Shown here one piece after another: positions 1 through 7,217 of a stretch of DNA of 64,000 nt (within the stretch, counting starts at the first letter, position 1; each line of letters opens with the position of its first letter). The notes below the pieces were generated by a model. The model was not told the DNA's origin. It ran no database searches and saw only the letters and a list, made by a program, of their open reading frames with translations. The stretch comes from Caryophanales bacterium UBA5729. Its GTDB lineage: Bacteria; Bacillota_I; Bacilli_A; Izemoplasmatales; Hujiaoplasmataceae. The stretch is taken from assembly GCA_002419505.1 (NCBI GenBank), contig DIGF01000035.1, forward strand, positions 75,162 to 139,161. The letters are read 5' to 3'. A program made the translations under genes and the position numbers.

Positions 1-377
1 TCGAAGCTTGTAATAACTTCGTTGCTTTCCCAATCGATATTAACAACTTCTTCAATCCAAATGCTATTAGTATTGCCATCTATTACCGCCAACAAATTAC
101 CTTGATTAAGCTCTTCTATTTTAAAACCATTTAACCAAAGTACTTTCTTTCTTACTTGTCCATTGACTATTTCTGAATTATAAGGAACAGCAAATTCTTG
201 AAAACCATTGAATAATTTGATACTTACATTTGGAAATATCCAAGGTAAGGCGAAAAATAATATTATAATCACTGATAAAAAAACAAAATAGCCAAAAATA
301 AACATCCTTTTCTTCCTTTTGAATATATCAGCGAGATCCCGAAAAATTGAGTTTGTATATATGTTATTATTCGTCAT
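1..377 (-). CDS. Membrane-anchored protein, possibly divergent S26 signal-peptidase-like (partial)
   Basis: The frame is open from an ATG at 375-377 to the window edge, giving 125 residues without the C-terminus. GGAG lies 7 bases before the start and a good promoter lies at 448-476, so it is expressed separately from the secreted-protein operon upstream. About 24 charged or polar residues precede one hydrophobic segment (about residues 26-45), and the rest appears extracellular. The pattern of a beta-rich stretch (GNLLAVI, then WIEEVVNID and NEVITSF) loosely recalls the fold around the active site of SipW-type signal peptidases. The serine motif SGSMEP and the HR or K motif are not seen. That resemblance is inference from position beside SipW-class substrates; the protein could equally be an unrelated surface protein. 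Confidence 0.6.
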   Translation of the reverse strand, partial: MTNNNIYTNSIFRDLADIFKRKKRMFIFGYFVFLSVIIILFFALPWIFPNVSIKLFNGFQEFAVPYNSEIVNGQVRKKVLWLNGFKIEELNQGNLLAVIDGNTNSIWIEEVVNIDWESNEVITSF

Positions 378-447
378 AAAAATCTCCATCATTACTTAAT
401 ATTTAAAATTGAATAGCCTTACCTAAAACTGTTTTTGATTTTAAAAA

Positions 448-476
448 ATTATATCATATAATTCAAAAATTAACAA
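448..476 (-). promoter_or_regulatory. Sigma-A-type promoter of the partial gene at 1-377
   Basis: Read on the minus strand, TTGTTA (471-476) and TATAAT (448-453) are separated by 17 bases, about 70 bases before the start codon. It lies downstream of the terminator of the secreted-protein operon, which separates the two units. Confidence 0.7.
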
Positions 477-494
477 TATCACAGACAGAGTATA

Positions 495-525
495 AAAATA
501 GGAAGAATTAATTTCTTCCTATTTA
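495..525 (-). terminator. Terminator of the SipW-class secreted-protein operon
   Basis: A 12-bp inverted repeat (AAATAGGAAGAA with its complement, 5-base loop) on the minus strand is followed by a T-run, starting a few bases after the stop codon of the gene at 530-1420. Confidence 0.75.
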
Positions 526-529
526 TTTC

Positions 530-1420
530 TTATGTATTAATGCTTAATGCATCAATAACTAATCGAGAATAATAGTGATTACCACCATTAAATACTGAAC
601 CTCCAGCAAAATTAATCCTTACATATATTTCTTGATTTTGGAAATTCGTCGGAATATTAAAATTGTAAAAATTAAACGCTGCAGATGTATTTGTTGTGCT
701 GCCCGGAGTTCCAGTGCCAATTTGAGTCCAACTCGTTCCATCAAGACTTACTTGAACTGTAAAAGCACGTGATACCATTGGATTATAGTCTACCCCTTCT
801 CCAGCGGCATCATATAAGCCTCTAAAAGCATAGAACGAAACACTAGTAACGGCATTAATTTTATCACTTGTTGTCATTGAGACTTGATAGTTAAGTCTAA
901 TACTTGTCTGGTTATTAGTAATGGTATTTTTAACATCATTTACTAAGAAGAAGCTGTAACCTGGATAAGGTACAGGATCTGTTGGTGCAGGCGGTACTAT
1001 TCTATGAACCGGATTGTTAGAACCATCTAAAACTCGATCTACTACCTGAACAAAACCAATTGTTGGTCGTTTGTCATTTCTGTCTGTAGTACCAGTCCCA
1101 ACTATATCCCAATGAATACCTTCTAGGTAGATATCCTCAAAAGATATCTGTGTTCCATTAGTAACAGTAAAATTATCATATACCATGGCAATATCTCCGC
1201 CATTTGCTTCAATCCATTCGGCAAAAGCTTCTAAATCTTGAACGGAAATCTCAGTATCAGAAAGTTGTTGCCAACTACCAATCGGAATTGTTACTTGTCC
1301 TGTGTCAGTATCAGAACTAACAGAACTTGCCCAATATCCAAAAGTTTGAGATACGGAAATTATAAGTAAAAACACAAGAAGTACTAAGACACTTGTTTGA
1401 AGAATGTGTTGTTTTCTCAT
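530..1420 (-). CDS. Secreted protein with SipW-class signal peptide, third gene of c-di-GMP operon
   Basis: This 296-residue protein begins with MRKQH, then a hydrophobic core (about residues 9-26), then FGYWASSVS. That is the pattern of SipW-cognate signal peptides (small residue, aromatic-rich Y-W or Y-F, then a polar mature end). The mature part is rich in Thr, Ser, Asn and Asp, has no cysteine, and its C-terminal half has beta-rich features such as VQVSLDGTSWTQIG, as in discoidin-like or carbohydrate-binding modules. No LPXTG or C-terminal membrane segment is visible, so it is probably released or incorporated in a matrix. RBS GAGGTG precedes the ATG. It is the last gene after those at 1462-1989 and 2051-2611. 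The family is not recognised beyond the signal peptide, so a matrix or adhesive role is inference. Confidence 0.8.
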   Translation of the reverse strand: MRKQHILQTSVLVLLVFLLIISVSQTFGYWASSVSSDTDTGQVTIPIGSWQQLSDTEISVQDLEAFAEWIEANGGDIAMVYDNFTVTNGTQISFEDIYLEGIHWDIVGTGTTDRNDKRPTIGFVQVVDRVLDGSNNPVHRIVPPAPTDPVPYPGYSFFLVNDVKNTITNNQTSIRLNYQVSMTTSDKINAVTSVSFYAFRGLYDAAGEGVDYNPMVSRAFTVQVSLDGTSWTQIGTGTPGSTTNTSAAFNFYNFNIPTNFQNQEIYVRINFAGGSVFNGGNHYYSRLVIDALSINT

Positions 1421-1461
1421 GCTTTCACCTCATTTCTAAAAAACTCTTAAATTTATGTTAA

Positions 1462-1989
1462 TTAATTAACGTTGAATGTAATGTCAAATGTAATAGCTTG
1501 GTTAGCAACTGCATCATATTCTGTCACGTTTGCTGGTTCAGACATAGTTACATCGAATGTAAATGTTACTGTAGCACCTAAACCAATTGTTGTTGGGCTT
1601 AAAACTGGTGTAACAGAAACTAAGCTGTAAGGATTAGCGACTCCACCAACTTGAATATTACTTACTAATGCAGAAACTGCAACATCAGCAGTACCTTCTA
1701 GTAAAGCGTCATCATTCCAAGTTACAGTGTATGTAACAGTAATAGAGTTAGTTTCTCCAGTACCTGGAGTAACAGTTGTTGGAACCAATTTATCTGTGAA
1801 CACTTCTGAATCAGAGATATCAACACTAATTGTAATTGCTTCTCCTGTACCTATATTGATTTCGTTATTAACTGTTTCTTCAAAATCTGAAACTGAAGAA
1901 GCCCAATAAGCATAAGTTGTTCCTGAGATTGCTAACGCAAATAATACTAATAATACTAAAACCAAATTTCTTTTCTTTAAATTTTTCAT
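1462..1989 (-). CDS. Small TasA/camelysin-like secreted protein with SipW-class signal peptide
   Basis: This 175-residue protein has MKNLKKRN, a hydrophobic core (about 9-26) and the motif GTTYAYWASSVSD, which closely matches the SipW-cognate signal peptide seen in TasA and camelysin families. The mature protein of about 145 residues is acidic, beta-strand rich (alternating Thr/Val such as TVTYTVTWN and VTFTFDVTM) and without cysteine. This resembles single-domain matrix-fibre subunits, although direct homology to TasA cannot be shown by eye. A strong AGGAGA site precedes the ATG. It sits between two proteins with the same leader type, all downstream of the c-di-GMP riboswitch leader, which supports a biofilm-type role by inference. 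A major structural subunit is the best guess. Confidence 0.85.
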   Translation of the reverse strand: MKNLKKRNLVLVLLVLFALAISGTTYAYWASSVSDFEETVNNEINIGTGEAITISVDISDSEVFTDKLVPTTVTPGTGETNSITVTYTVTWNDDALLEGTADVAVSALVSNIQVGGVANPYSLVSVTPVLSPTTIGLGATVTFTFDVTMSEPANVTEYDAVANQAITFDITFNVN

Positions 1990-2050
1990 TTTTTTTCTCT
2001 CCTTAGATTTTTTTTATTTTTTATTTTTTTTTGCAAACTTTTTTTTATCT

Positions 2051-2611
2051 TTACTCAACCCTAAAGCCAATTTCAATTTTTATTTGTTGGCCTTTGATTG
2101 CTTCGTAAGCATTTTTTGAATCTTCCACATTAACTCGGGAGTGATTAAATCCTTTTTCGATTGCTTCATCCAAGTCGATGGGTTCTTGTAATCTTATTCT
2201 CACTCTAATCAAGATTTTATCATTGAAGAGTTCGAATGAATTGCTGTTGAGTTGTTCGTCTATTATTACTTCTACTAAATGTGAGTAAGTCTCACTGCCA
2301 CCGATTGTGACTTTTAATTTTTCTACAATAAGGTTAACGGTTCGAAGTAGTTCTTTATTTATGGAAACTTGGTATTCAATTTCTACTTCATCAACTTCAC
2401 CCACAAAGTAATCATAACCTTCGGGAACTAGCCACAGACCTGTTGTTGAACTTAAATCTACAACCACTAAATTTGCTTTCTGATCACTTACTTCAATAAC
2501 AACATTACTAGTATCAATTACAGTTGACCAGTAAGCTATCGCAGTCGTAGTCGTAATCGAAAGTCCAATCAGCAAGAATATTATGATTACATATTTAATT
2601 TTTTTATTCAC
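2051..2611 (-). CDS. Secreted protein with SipW-like leader, first gene after the c-di-GMP riboswitches
   Basis: This 186-residue protein uses a GTG start (2609-2611) preceded by AGGGTGAT. MNKKIKY is followed by a hydrophobic segment (about 7-27) ending in AIAYWSTVID, a shortened form of the YWASSV pattern in the two following genes. The mature part is acidic and beta-rich with no cysteine. The start codon lies about 25 bases beyond the terminator U-run at 2635-2640, so its expression should be directly controlled by read-through of the riboswitch leader. No family is recognised beyond the SipW-type leader. It may be a minor pilin-like or fibre accessory subunit, because its sequence differs from the major-subunit-like neighbour. 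Confidence 0.8.
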   Translation of the reverse strand: MNKKIKYVIIIFLLIGLSITTTTAIAYWSTVIDTSNVVIEVSDQKANLVVVDLSSTTGLWLVPEGYDYFVGEVDEVEIEYQVSINKELLRTVNLIVEKLKVTIGGSETYSHLVEVIIDEQLNSNSFELFNDKILIRVRIRLQEPIDLDEAIEKGFNHSRVNVEDSKNAYEAIKGQQIKIEIGFRVE

Positions 2612-2634
2612 ATATAATCACCCTGCTTTCAAAC

Positions 2635-2701
2635 AAAAAATGGTAGCCTTCTTGTCGGTAATATAAATAAGTAATTTATATCAACGGCAACTGGCTACCA
2701 T
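2635..2701 (-). terminator. Riboswitch-controlled terminator of c-di-GMP aptamer 1
   Basis: On the minus strand, ATGGTAGCC at the 3' side of the aptamer (2693-2701) pairs perfectly with GGCTACCAT, which is followed by a run of six T. An inner ATATAAAT/ATTTATAT stem extends the hairpin. The outer 5' arm is part of the aptamer core, so aptamer folding and termination are mutually exclusive. This predicts an ON switch: c-di-GMP binding lets transcription continue into 2051-2611. Confidence 0.85.
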
Positions 2702-2756
2702 CTTATCGAAGGCCCTATAGCTTTGCGTCATTAGTTTTCACTAATTTTGCGATTTA
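2683..2756 (-). ncRNA. c-di-GMP-I (GEMM-I) riboswitch, copy 1 (gene-proximal)
   Basis: The minus strand carries the GEMM-I hallmarks in order: a P1a hairpin TTAGT-GAAA-ACTAA with a GNRA tetraloop, the highly conserved GACGCAAAGC, then TATAGGGCCT, a short variable stem, and the closing GGTAGCCAGTTGCCG. The order and conserved bases match the class I c-di-GMP riboswitch family. It is the nearest of three copies to the secreted-protein operon and uses a terminator that overlaps its 3' half. Confidence 0.92.
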
Positions 2757-2764
2757 CGTTTGTA

Positions 2765-2793
2765 AGTTTATATTCAATTTTAACTATTAGCAA
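2765..2793 (-). promoter_or_regulatory. Possible promoter inside the repeat, before aptamer 1
   Basis: TTGCTA (2788-2793) and TAAACT (2765-2770) are spaced 17 bases apart on the minus strand, just upstream of aptamer 1. The -10 is weaker than that of the equivalent element before aptamer 2, so it may be decayed. Confidence 0.4.
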
Positions 2794-2866
2794 GTAAATT
2801 GCTCTTGTTTTGCAATGTTTAGCGTTACATCATTTAAATAGCTAATTTAAAGTGTACTTAAGAAAT

Positions 2867-2898
2867 AAAAAAATGCCCTCATCTCTTAGATAACGGCA
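2867..2898 (-). terminator. Terminator following c-di-GMP aptamer 2
   Basis: On the minus strand TGCC-GTT-ATCT-AAG-AGAT-GAG-GGCA forms a hairpin with an internal loop, followed by seven T. The 5' arm TGCC belongs to the 3' end of aptamer 2, so folding of the aptamer could prevent it. It is weaker than the terminator of copy 1. Confidence 0.65.
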
Positions 2899-2966
2899 AC
2901 TGGCTACCATCCTTTTTGGAAGGCCCTATAGCTTTGCGTCATTAGCTTTCACTAATTTTGCGATTT
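2892..2966 (-). ncRNA. c-di-GMP-I (GEMM-I) riboswitch, copy 2
   Basis: It has the same conserved order as copy 1: tetraloop hairpin TTAG-TGAAAG-CTAA, GACGCAAAGC, TATAGGGCCTTCC, a short hairpin and GGATGGTAGCCAGTTGCCG. Differences from copy 1 fall in the variable stem loop, with the core intact, so it should bind ligand. Confidence 0.9.
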
Positions 2967-2975
2967 ACGTTGTTA

Positions 2976-3004
2976 AGTATATATTAAATTTTAACTATTA
3001 GCAA
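2976..3004 (-). promoter_or_regulatory. Possible promoter inside the repeat, before aptamer 2
   Basis: TTGCTA (2999-3004), a 17-base spacer and TATACT (2976-2981) on the minus strand place the start of transcription at the 5' edge of aptamer 2, as the strong promoter does for aptamer 3. Confidence 0.5.
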
Positions 3005-3077
3005 ATAAATTGCTCTTGTTTTGCCATGTAAAGCGTTACATCATTTAATTAGCTAAATTAAACTGTACGTAAGAAAT

Positions 3078-3109
3078 AAAAAAATGCCCTTATCTCTTAG
3101 ATAACGGCA
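3078..3109 (-). terminator. Terminator following c-di-GMP aptamer 3
   Basis: It is nearly identical to the terminator of copy 2: TGCC and ATCT pair with AGAT and GGCA, followed by seven T. Its 5' arm overlaps the 3' end of aptamer 3. Confidence 0.65.
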
Positions 3110-3176
3110 ACTGGCTACCATCCTTTTCGGAAGGCCCTATAGCTTTGCGTCACTAGCTTTCGCTAATTTTGCTTTT
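3103..3176 (-). ncRNA. c-di-GMP-I (GEMM-I) riboswitch, copy 3 (promoter-proximal)
   Basis: It has hairpin TTAGC-GAAA-GCTAG with a GNRA loop, GACGCAAAGC, TATAGGGCCTTCC and GGATGGTAGCCAGTTGCCG on the minus strand. It begins directly at the predicted start of the strong promoter at 3186-3214, so it is the first element transcribed. Confidence 0.9.
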
Positions 3177-3185
3177 TACATTAGT

Positions 3186-3214
3186 ATATTAATACATGCA
3201 AGACATTTTGTCAA
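3186..3214 (-). promoter_or_regulatory. Strong sigma-A promoter of the riboswitch leader
   Basis: TTGACA (3209-3214), a 17-base spacer and TAATAT (3186-3191) on the minus strand. The predicted start is near 3179, immediately before aptamer 3. Confidence 0.85.
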
Positions 3215-3280
3215 GAAAAAAATTTTTTTATTGATAAATATCCTAATTATTGTAGTTATTTTACAATAAATGTTAGATAT

Positions 3281-4288
3281 TTACATTTTTTTGACAAAAA
3301 ATTCAAAAACTATTGTTTCTTCATAGAGTTGATTTTGTTTTAGTCGAGGGCTAGAAGCATTAGCTTCTAAAAACCCATATGGGCTTTTTTGACATTCAAA
3401 GCATAGAGCGTAATGTTTTTTATGTTCACCTAAATGTTTTATAGGCAGATTATTAATATTATTATGGGTATAGAATACAAGATGGTCATATGTGGACTTA
3501 ACTTTCATCATTCTTCTGCTAAAAGGATCATAAACTTCAGCCATCAAATATCTTAAATCATTTTTAGGAAAATAATAAATATCATCAATTCCACCTTTAG
3601 GTGTTTTTTCAAGACTTGCTAAGGCTTTTATTAAATTCTTTCTCTTCAGAAAATTATAAATGTCGTTTTCGGTTTTAATTTCGCCTGTAAAAATTAATTC
3701 GTCATCAAGCATATGTCTTAAATTAGAATTTAATCTAACTAAATGAGTTTTTATATCGCTTTTGAGATTACCAGATAAATTGAAATAAGCGTGATTTGTT
3801 AAGTTAAAAACAAAGTCAACAGCTGTTTCAACTTCAAATTTAATTATTATCTTACTATCATATATATGATAGATTATCTTCACTAAGTAATCTATCTTTT
3901 CTTCTTCATAAAGAAAAATCACTTCTGTATAATCAGGGTTTTCATTAACTTCATAATCGAAGAACTTATATGATAAGGCTAAACTGCCGCTATGTAGAGT
4001 GTGTTTGTTATCACTGTTCTTATCGAGATAATATGCTCTGTCTTCAGTATTTATTACTGCATCTTTAACTCGTCCTGCGATTGGACCAATGGTAGCGTTA
4101 AGATAAATATTATTGTTGATATAATCGTCTAATTTTTCATATTGCATAACAATATCTTCAAAATTACCTAAGTAATCTTGGGTTTCTAAAGAATAGATTG
4201 CAGCCCCATAATTAAGTAATTTAATCTTAAGACTACTTTTTTTAATATCAATTAAAACGAAGTCTTGATAAGTTGTTATTTCGATCAT
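3281..4288 (-). CDS. Aldose 1-epimerase family protein
   Basis: Aldose epimerase of 335 residues (GalM/LacX-like fold) that would interconvert sugar anomers in the cytoplasm. The family landmarks are visible: GPIAGRVKDA with its Arg at about residue 73, HTLHSG (about 96-101), catalytic His in FNLTNHAYFNLSG (about 166) and the catalytic-base Glu in CFECQKSPYGF (about 298). The upstream ATG at 4297 overlaps the GGAGG motif; the ATG at 4286-4288 has proper spacing and was chosen. The neighbours (riboswitch array, tRNA) give no pathway, so the sugar is unknown. Length is normal for the family. Confidence 0.9.
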   Translation of the reverse strand: MIEITTYQDFVLIDIKKSSLKIKLLNYGAAIYSLETQDYLGNFEDIVMQYEKLDDYINNNIYLNATIGPIAGRVKDAVINTEDRAYYLDKNSDNKHTLHSGSLALSYKFFDYEVNENPDYTEVIFLYEEEKIDYLVKIIYHIYDSKIIIKFEVETAVDFVFNLTNHAYFNLSGNLKSDIKTHLVRLNSNLRHMLDDELIFTGEIKTENDIYNFLKRKNLIKALASLEKTPKGGIDDIYYFPKNDLRYLMAEVYDPFSRRMMKVKSTYDHLVFYTHNNINNLPIKHLGEHKKHYALCFECQKSPYGFLEANASSPRLKQNQLYEETIVFEFFVKKM

Positions 4289-4335
4289 GATTAACATCCT
4301 CCATCTTCAGTATTTATTTTATCATTATTTAAAAT

Positions 4336-4363
4336 AAAAAAGAAGAAACTAATCTTCTTTTTA
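4336..4363 (-). terminator. Terminator after tRNA-Gly
   Basis: AAAAAGAAGA and TTCTTCTTTTT pair around a 5-base loop, followed by a T-run on the minus strand, just 3' of the tRNA. Confidence 0.6.
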
Positions 4364-4371
4364 AAAGTTTA

Positions 4372-4445
4372 TGGAGCAAGCGAGGGGAATCGAACCCCCA
4401 TCCTCTGCATGGCAAGCAGATATTTTACCATTAAACTACACCTGC
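4372..4445 (-). tRNA. tRNA-Gly (anticodon GCC)
   Basis: A 74-base cloverleaf on the minus strand. The acceptor GCAGGTG pairs with CGCTTGC (two wobbles), the anticodon loop contains TTGCCAT, the T-arm has GGTTCGATTCC, and CCA is encoded. The GCC anticodon reads GGC and GGU. A promoter sits immediately upstream. Confidence 0.95.
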
Positions 4446-4459
4446 AGTTCGTACTATAT

Positions 4460-4488
4460 ATTGTAAATGATTTGAGTCTAAATTTCAA
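4460..4488 (-). promoter_or_regulatory. Promoter of tRNA-Gly
   Basis: TTGAAA (4483-4488), 17 bases and TACAAT (4460-4465) on the minus strand, about 15 bases before the tRNA 5' end. Confidence 0.7.
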
Positions 4489-4539
4489 CTCTTTTTTTTA
4501 GAAATTTACCCTCTTACATTTAAATATATAGTGAATCAA

Positions 4540-5103
4540 TTATTTAGCTAATTTACGCCAAGGAGAAACAAATCCGCCGCGTAAATACGAGACTTCATTG
4601 GCTACTACCAAGGCATCGTCATCATTCTCTGAGATTAACTTAATAATTTCATTTTTATTTTTTCGATTAGCAAAAATCATCAACACTTCTCGATCTTTAT
4701 ATTTACCATGAGCATCAATGCTAGTAACTCCATGTCCAGACTCTCTCAACGCATTAATAACCGTGTTAGCTTCGTCTTTCATAATCACCGCTTGGATGAA
4801 GACTTTACCCACAGCTAAACGGCCTTCTAAAATCGAACCTAAATAAACTCCTAAAGCAAAACCAATACTATAGTAAATTCCTTTGAGTGGAGTTTCTTGC
4901 ATACCAGTAATTACTCTTGAAGCAATGAAAACCCAAAGTAAAATTTCAATGAGCGCAAGAAAAGTTCCGGGTTTTCTTAAACCCTTTCCGATAAAAATAA
5001 TTCTTAAAGTACTAATAGCTACCTCAATAACCTTAGCCACTAATATTAAAACAACTTCCCACAATGGAACCGAAGACATAAATTCCCAAATTTTATCCCA
5101 CAT
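4540..5103 (-). CDS. UPF0316-type membrane protein (DUF5698/DUF2179)
   Basis: This 187-residue protein has three N-terminal hydrophobic segments (about residues 15-35, 45-63 and 75-92), followed by a soluble domain (about 100-187). The domain contains VFIQAVIMKDEANTVINALRESGHGVTSIDAHG, typical in outline of the DUF2179 domain that follows the DUF5698 membrane part. The function of the family is not established. RBS GAGGTGA stands 4 bases before the ATG, and a promoter with a 16-base spacer lies at 5136-5163. It appears monocistronic. Confidence 0.85.
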   Translation of the reverse strand: MWDKIWEFMSSVPLWEVVLILVAKVIEVAISTLRIIFIGKGLRKPGTFLALIEILLWVFIASRVITGMQETPLKGIYYSIGFALGVYLGSILEGRLAVGKVFIQAVIMKDEANTVINALRESGHGVTSIDAHGKYKDREVLMIFANRKNKNEIIKLISENDDDALVVANEVSYLRGGFVSPWRKLAK

Positions 5104-5135
5104 TCAAATCACCTCTATTAAAACACATGAGTGTT

Positions 5136-5163
5136 ATTATACTCTAAAATTACAAATTTGCAA
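5136..5163 (-). promoter_or_regulatory. Promoter of the UPF0316-type gene
   Basis: TTGCAA (5158-5163), 16 bases and TATAAT (5136-5141) on the minus strand, about 33 bases before the ATG. Confidence 0.7.
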
Positions 5164-5198
5164 GAAAAATAACCGAAGAAAATGCTATCTTTATTTTT

Positions 5199-7100
5199 TT
5201 ACCTACGGCTTTCTTTCGTTCGGTCATACCAGTAGTTGATTATCACTAATCTATCTCTCAATTTCTCAGTGGTCTCTAAAAATTCTTCAACATAAAAATC
5301 CTCTACTTCTTCTTTATAAAACATTATCTCAAAGCCGTCATTACTATATAATTTATCATCAAAGAAAGCTGTTAACTTATGCGAATAAAATGCTTCCCTT
5401 GTATCGGTAAAAACAGAATTAGCCATCATAATATTTTGGTTGTAAGTCAACCCTAATAAATCAAACAATGTCGGTACGATATTATAAGGCGAAACGAACT
5501 TTTCGATTTGGTTTGAATCATTTGTTTCTAGATATTTTTCAGTTAATACAGGATTATATATTGCCAAAAAAGTTTCATACATATCTGTATTATAATATTC
5601 AGAACTCGAGGAGTTGTTTAATACTAAGCTCAGTTCGTGATAGTACACATTGTGATCGCCATACAAAACTATTATAGTATTATCTAAAAGATTTTTTAAC
5701 TCCAACTCTTCTAAAAGTCTTCCTAAAGCAACATCAAAATCCATAACTGCAGCTTGATAATGTCTAATTCTCATCATGTCCGCTGTAGCTCCATCAACTA
5801 AAGGATTAGTCCAAGTTCCATCTTCACTTGCCTGATCAATCGCTGAGAAATAACCCGAATCCTCAAATAATAATTTATTTTTCGGTCCGTAATTGTAAGG
5901 CCCGTGCATTGACATAGTTGACCAATAATAATAGAAAGCATCTCCATTTAAATCCATATTATCTAAAACTTTTTCCACAGTCACACTGTCTGGGGTATAG
6001 TCGCCATCCCATGTCCACATTTTCTCGCCTGGAAAAAGATCATAATGAAAATAACTTCTTTGAAATCCTAAGGGGCCAAACAATTTATCACGCGAATAAA
6101 AAGACCCTACATTGTCATGATAATATGCCGTATTATAGCTATGAACAGTTTTTAATATATTTGGCAAGGAATGAGAAAAATCATAATTGTAATGAAATGG
6201 TAAAAAAGGTATTGTCGGATAGTTACCGGTCATGCCAATCATTTCCGATACATTTGTTTTATTTTCACTATAATTATTAGGAAAATATATTCCTTCTTGA
6301 GTAAACATATACAAGTTAGGTGTTAAGACCTCATTGACAGCGAAAGGTTGAAGTGATTCGACCATGATTGTAAGAATATTAGCATTTTCCAATAATCCGA
6401 AATACTCTGTCTCAATTGACTCTTCAATTGGAATCAAATCATCACCGCTATCAAGAAAATTATCGATTTTAATGCCAAACATCATAATGTCAGCCTCTTT
6501 AAGATAATAGCCTAAGATACCATATTCCTCTAATGAAGCTCTTTTAAAAGTAGTGACAATCATATTTGATCGATAGCGTTCAAAAGTTTTGATACCGCTT
6601 AAGAAAAAACTTGTGATAATAATAAAAGTAGACAATAAGACAATTTCAGTTTTTCGGTAATAATTAGGAATTTGCTCATAATAACGATACATTTTTTTCC
6701 AGAGATATCTTATCGACAAGTAATATAAAAATGTGATAACGACTGCAATAATGATTGATGGAATTGATAAAAAATCAAAGTTAAATACATTAGTGGCCTC
6801 ACCAATCAAAGTTAATTGCTGCAAAGTAAACAAATCAAAATAGACAGAATACATTGTTGCATTGATTAAGAAAAGCGTCATTACAAACCCCAATATTACA
6901 GTTAAATATATGATTGAAGCTTTATTAGATCTAAATAATAAAGCGAAAGAACCTACAGCAATAGCCAAAAAGAAATCGATAAAAAAAGATTGAGCAAAAC
7001 CGGCAAAGTCTACCCAACGGAAAGTTATAAATTCAATTAATAAGTAGAAAATAATAAAAGTTAAAATTAATGAACCTTTTTCTTTTAAGTATAGTTTCAT
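5199..7100 (-). CDS. LTA-synthase-like membrane sulfatase (phosphoglycerol transferase family)
   Basis: This 633-residue protein has about five N-terminal membrane segments (residues 10-170) and an extracellular sulfatase-fold domain (about 240-600), the LtaS architecture. Metal and catalytic landmarks are present: Glu in MVESL (248), the nucleophile Thr in NKTNVSEM (282), STMSMHGPYN (about 395-403) and YGDHN (480-484). LtaS enzymes move glycerol phosphate from phosphatidylglycerol onto lipoteichoic acid outside the membrane. The sequence context suggests polyanionic surface polymer synthesis, which would separate this organism from wall-less relatives if confirmed. Related sulfatases transfer other groups, so the exact substrate is open. 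RBS GGTGA. The gene stands alone. Confidence 0.88.
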   Translation of the reverse strand: MKLYLKEKGSLILTFIIFYLLIEFITFRWVDFAGFAQSFFIDFFLAIAVGSFALLFRSNKASIIYLTVILGFVMTLFLINATMYSVYFDLFTLQQLTLIGEATNVFNFDFLSIPSIIIAVVITFLYYLSIRYLWKKMYRYYEQIPNYYRKTEIVLLSTFIIITSFFLSGIKTFERYRSNMIVTTFKRASLEEYGILGYYLKEADIMMFGIKIDNFLDSGDDLIPIEESIETEYFGLLENANILTIMVESLQPFAVNEVLTPNLYMFTQEGIYFPNNYSENKTNVSEMIGMTGNYPTIPFLPFHYNYDFSHSLPNILKTVHSYNTAYYHDNVGSFYSRDKLFGPLGFQRSYFHYDLFPGEKMWTWDGDYTPDSVTVEKVLDNMDLNGDAFYYYWSTMSMHGPYNYGPKNKLLFEDSGYFSAIDQASEDGTWTNPLVDGATADMMRIRHYQAAVMDFDVALGRLLEELELKNLLDNTIIVLYGDHNVYYHELSLVLNNSSSSEYYNTDMYETFLAIYNPVLTEKYLETNDSNQIEKFVSPYNIVPTLFDLLGLTYNQNIMMANSVFTDTREAFYSHKLTAFFDDKLYSNDGFEIMFYKEEVEDFYVEEFLETTEKLRDRLVIINYWYDRTKESRR

Positions 7101-7163
7101 GAAATCACCAATAATATTATATCACTTTAGAAGATTTTTTTTAACCATTATTATAATAAAATG

Positions 7164-7199
7164 AAAAAAAGAAAGACGAACAGTTTTGATCTGTTCGCC
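7164..7199 (-). terminator. Terminator of the GntP-type permease gene
   Basis: GCGAACAG and CTGTTCGT pair around a 7-base loop, followed by a T-rich run on the minus strand, between the stop of the permease and the LTA-synthase-like gene. Confidence 0.8.
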
Positions 7200-7217
7200 T
7201 ATTCTTAAAAAATTATT

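Larger units (their letters stand above)
2685..3180 (-). repeat. Tandem repeat of a 209-211 bp promoter-aptamer-terminator unit
   Basis: The aptamer landmark CGGCAAC recurs at 2685, 2894 and 3105. The spacers between copies are also near-identical (for example, the segment around GATGTAACGCT and CAAGAGCAATTTA on the minus strand), so the whole unit was duplicated rather than just the aptamer. The third, promoter-distal copy has a different upstream flank containing the strong promoter. The 669 bases between genes at 2612-3280 are fully accounted for by this array and its promoter. Confidence 0.9.

Noticed and set aside
2867..3109. Repeats at 2867-3109 considered as a CRISPR array
   Set aside because: Units are over 200 bp long with similar spacers and match the c-di-GMP-I aptamer, so they are riboswitch duplications.
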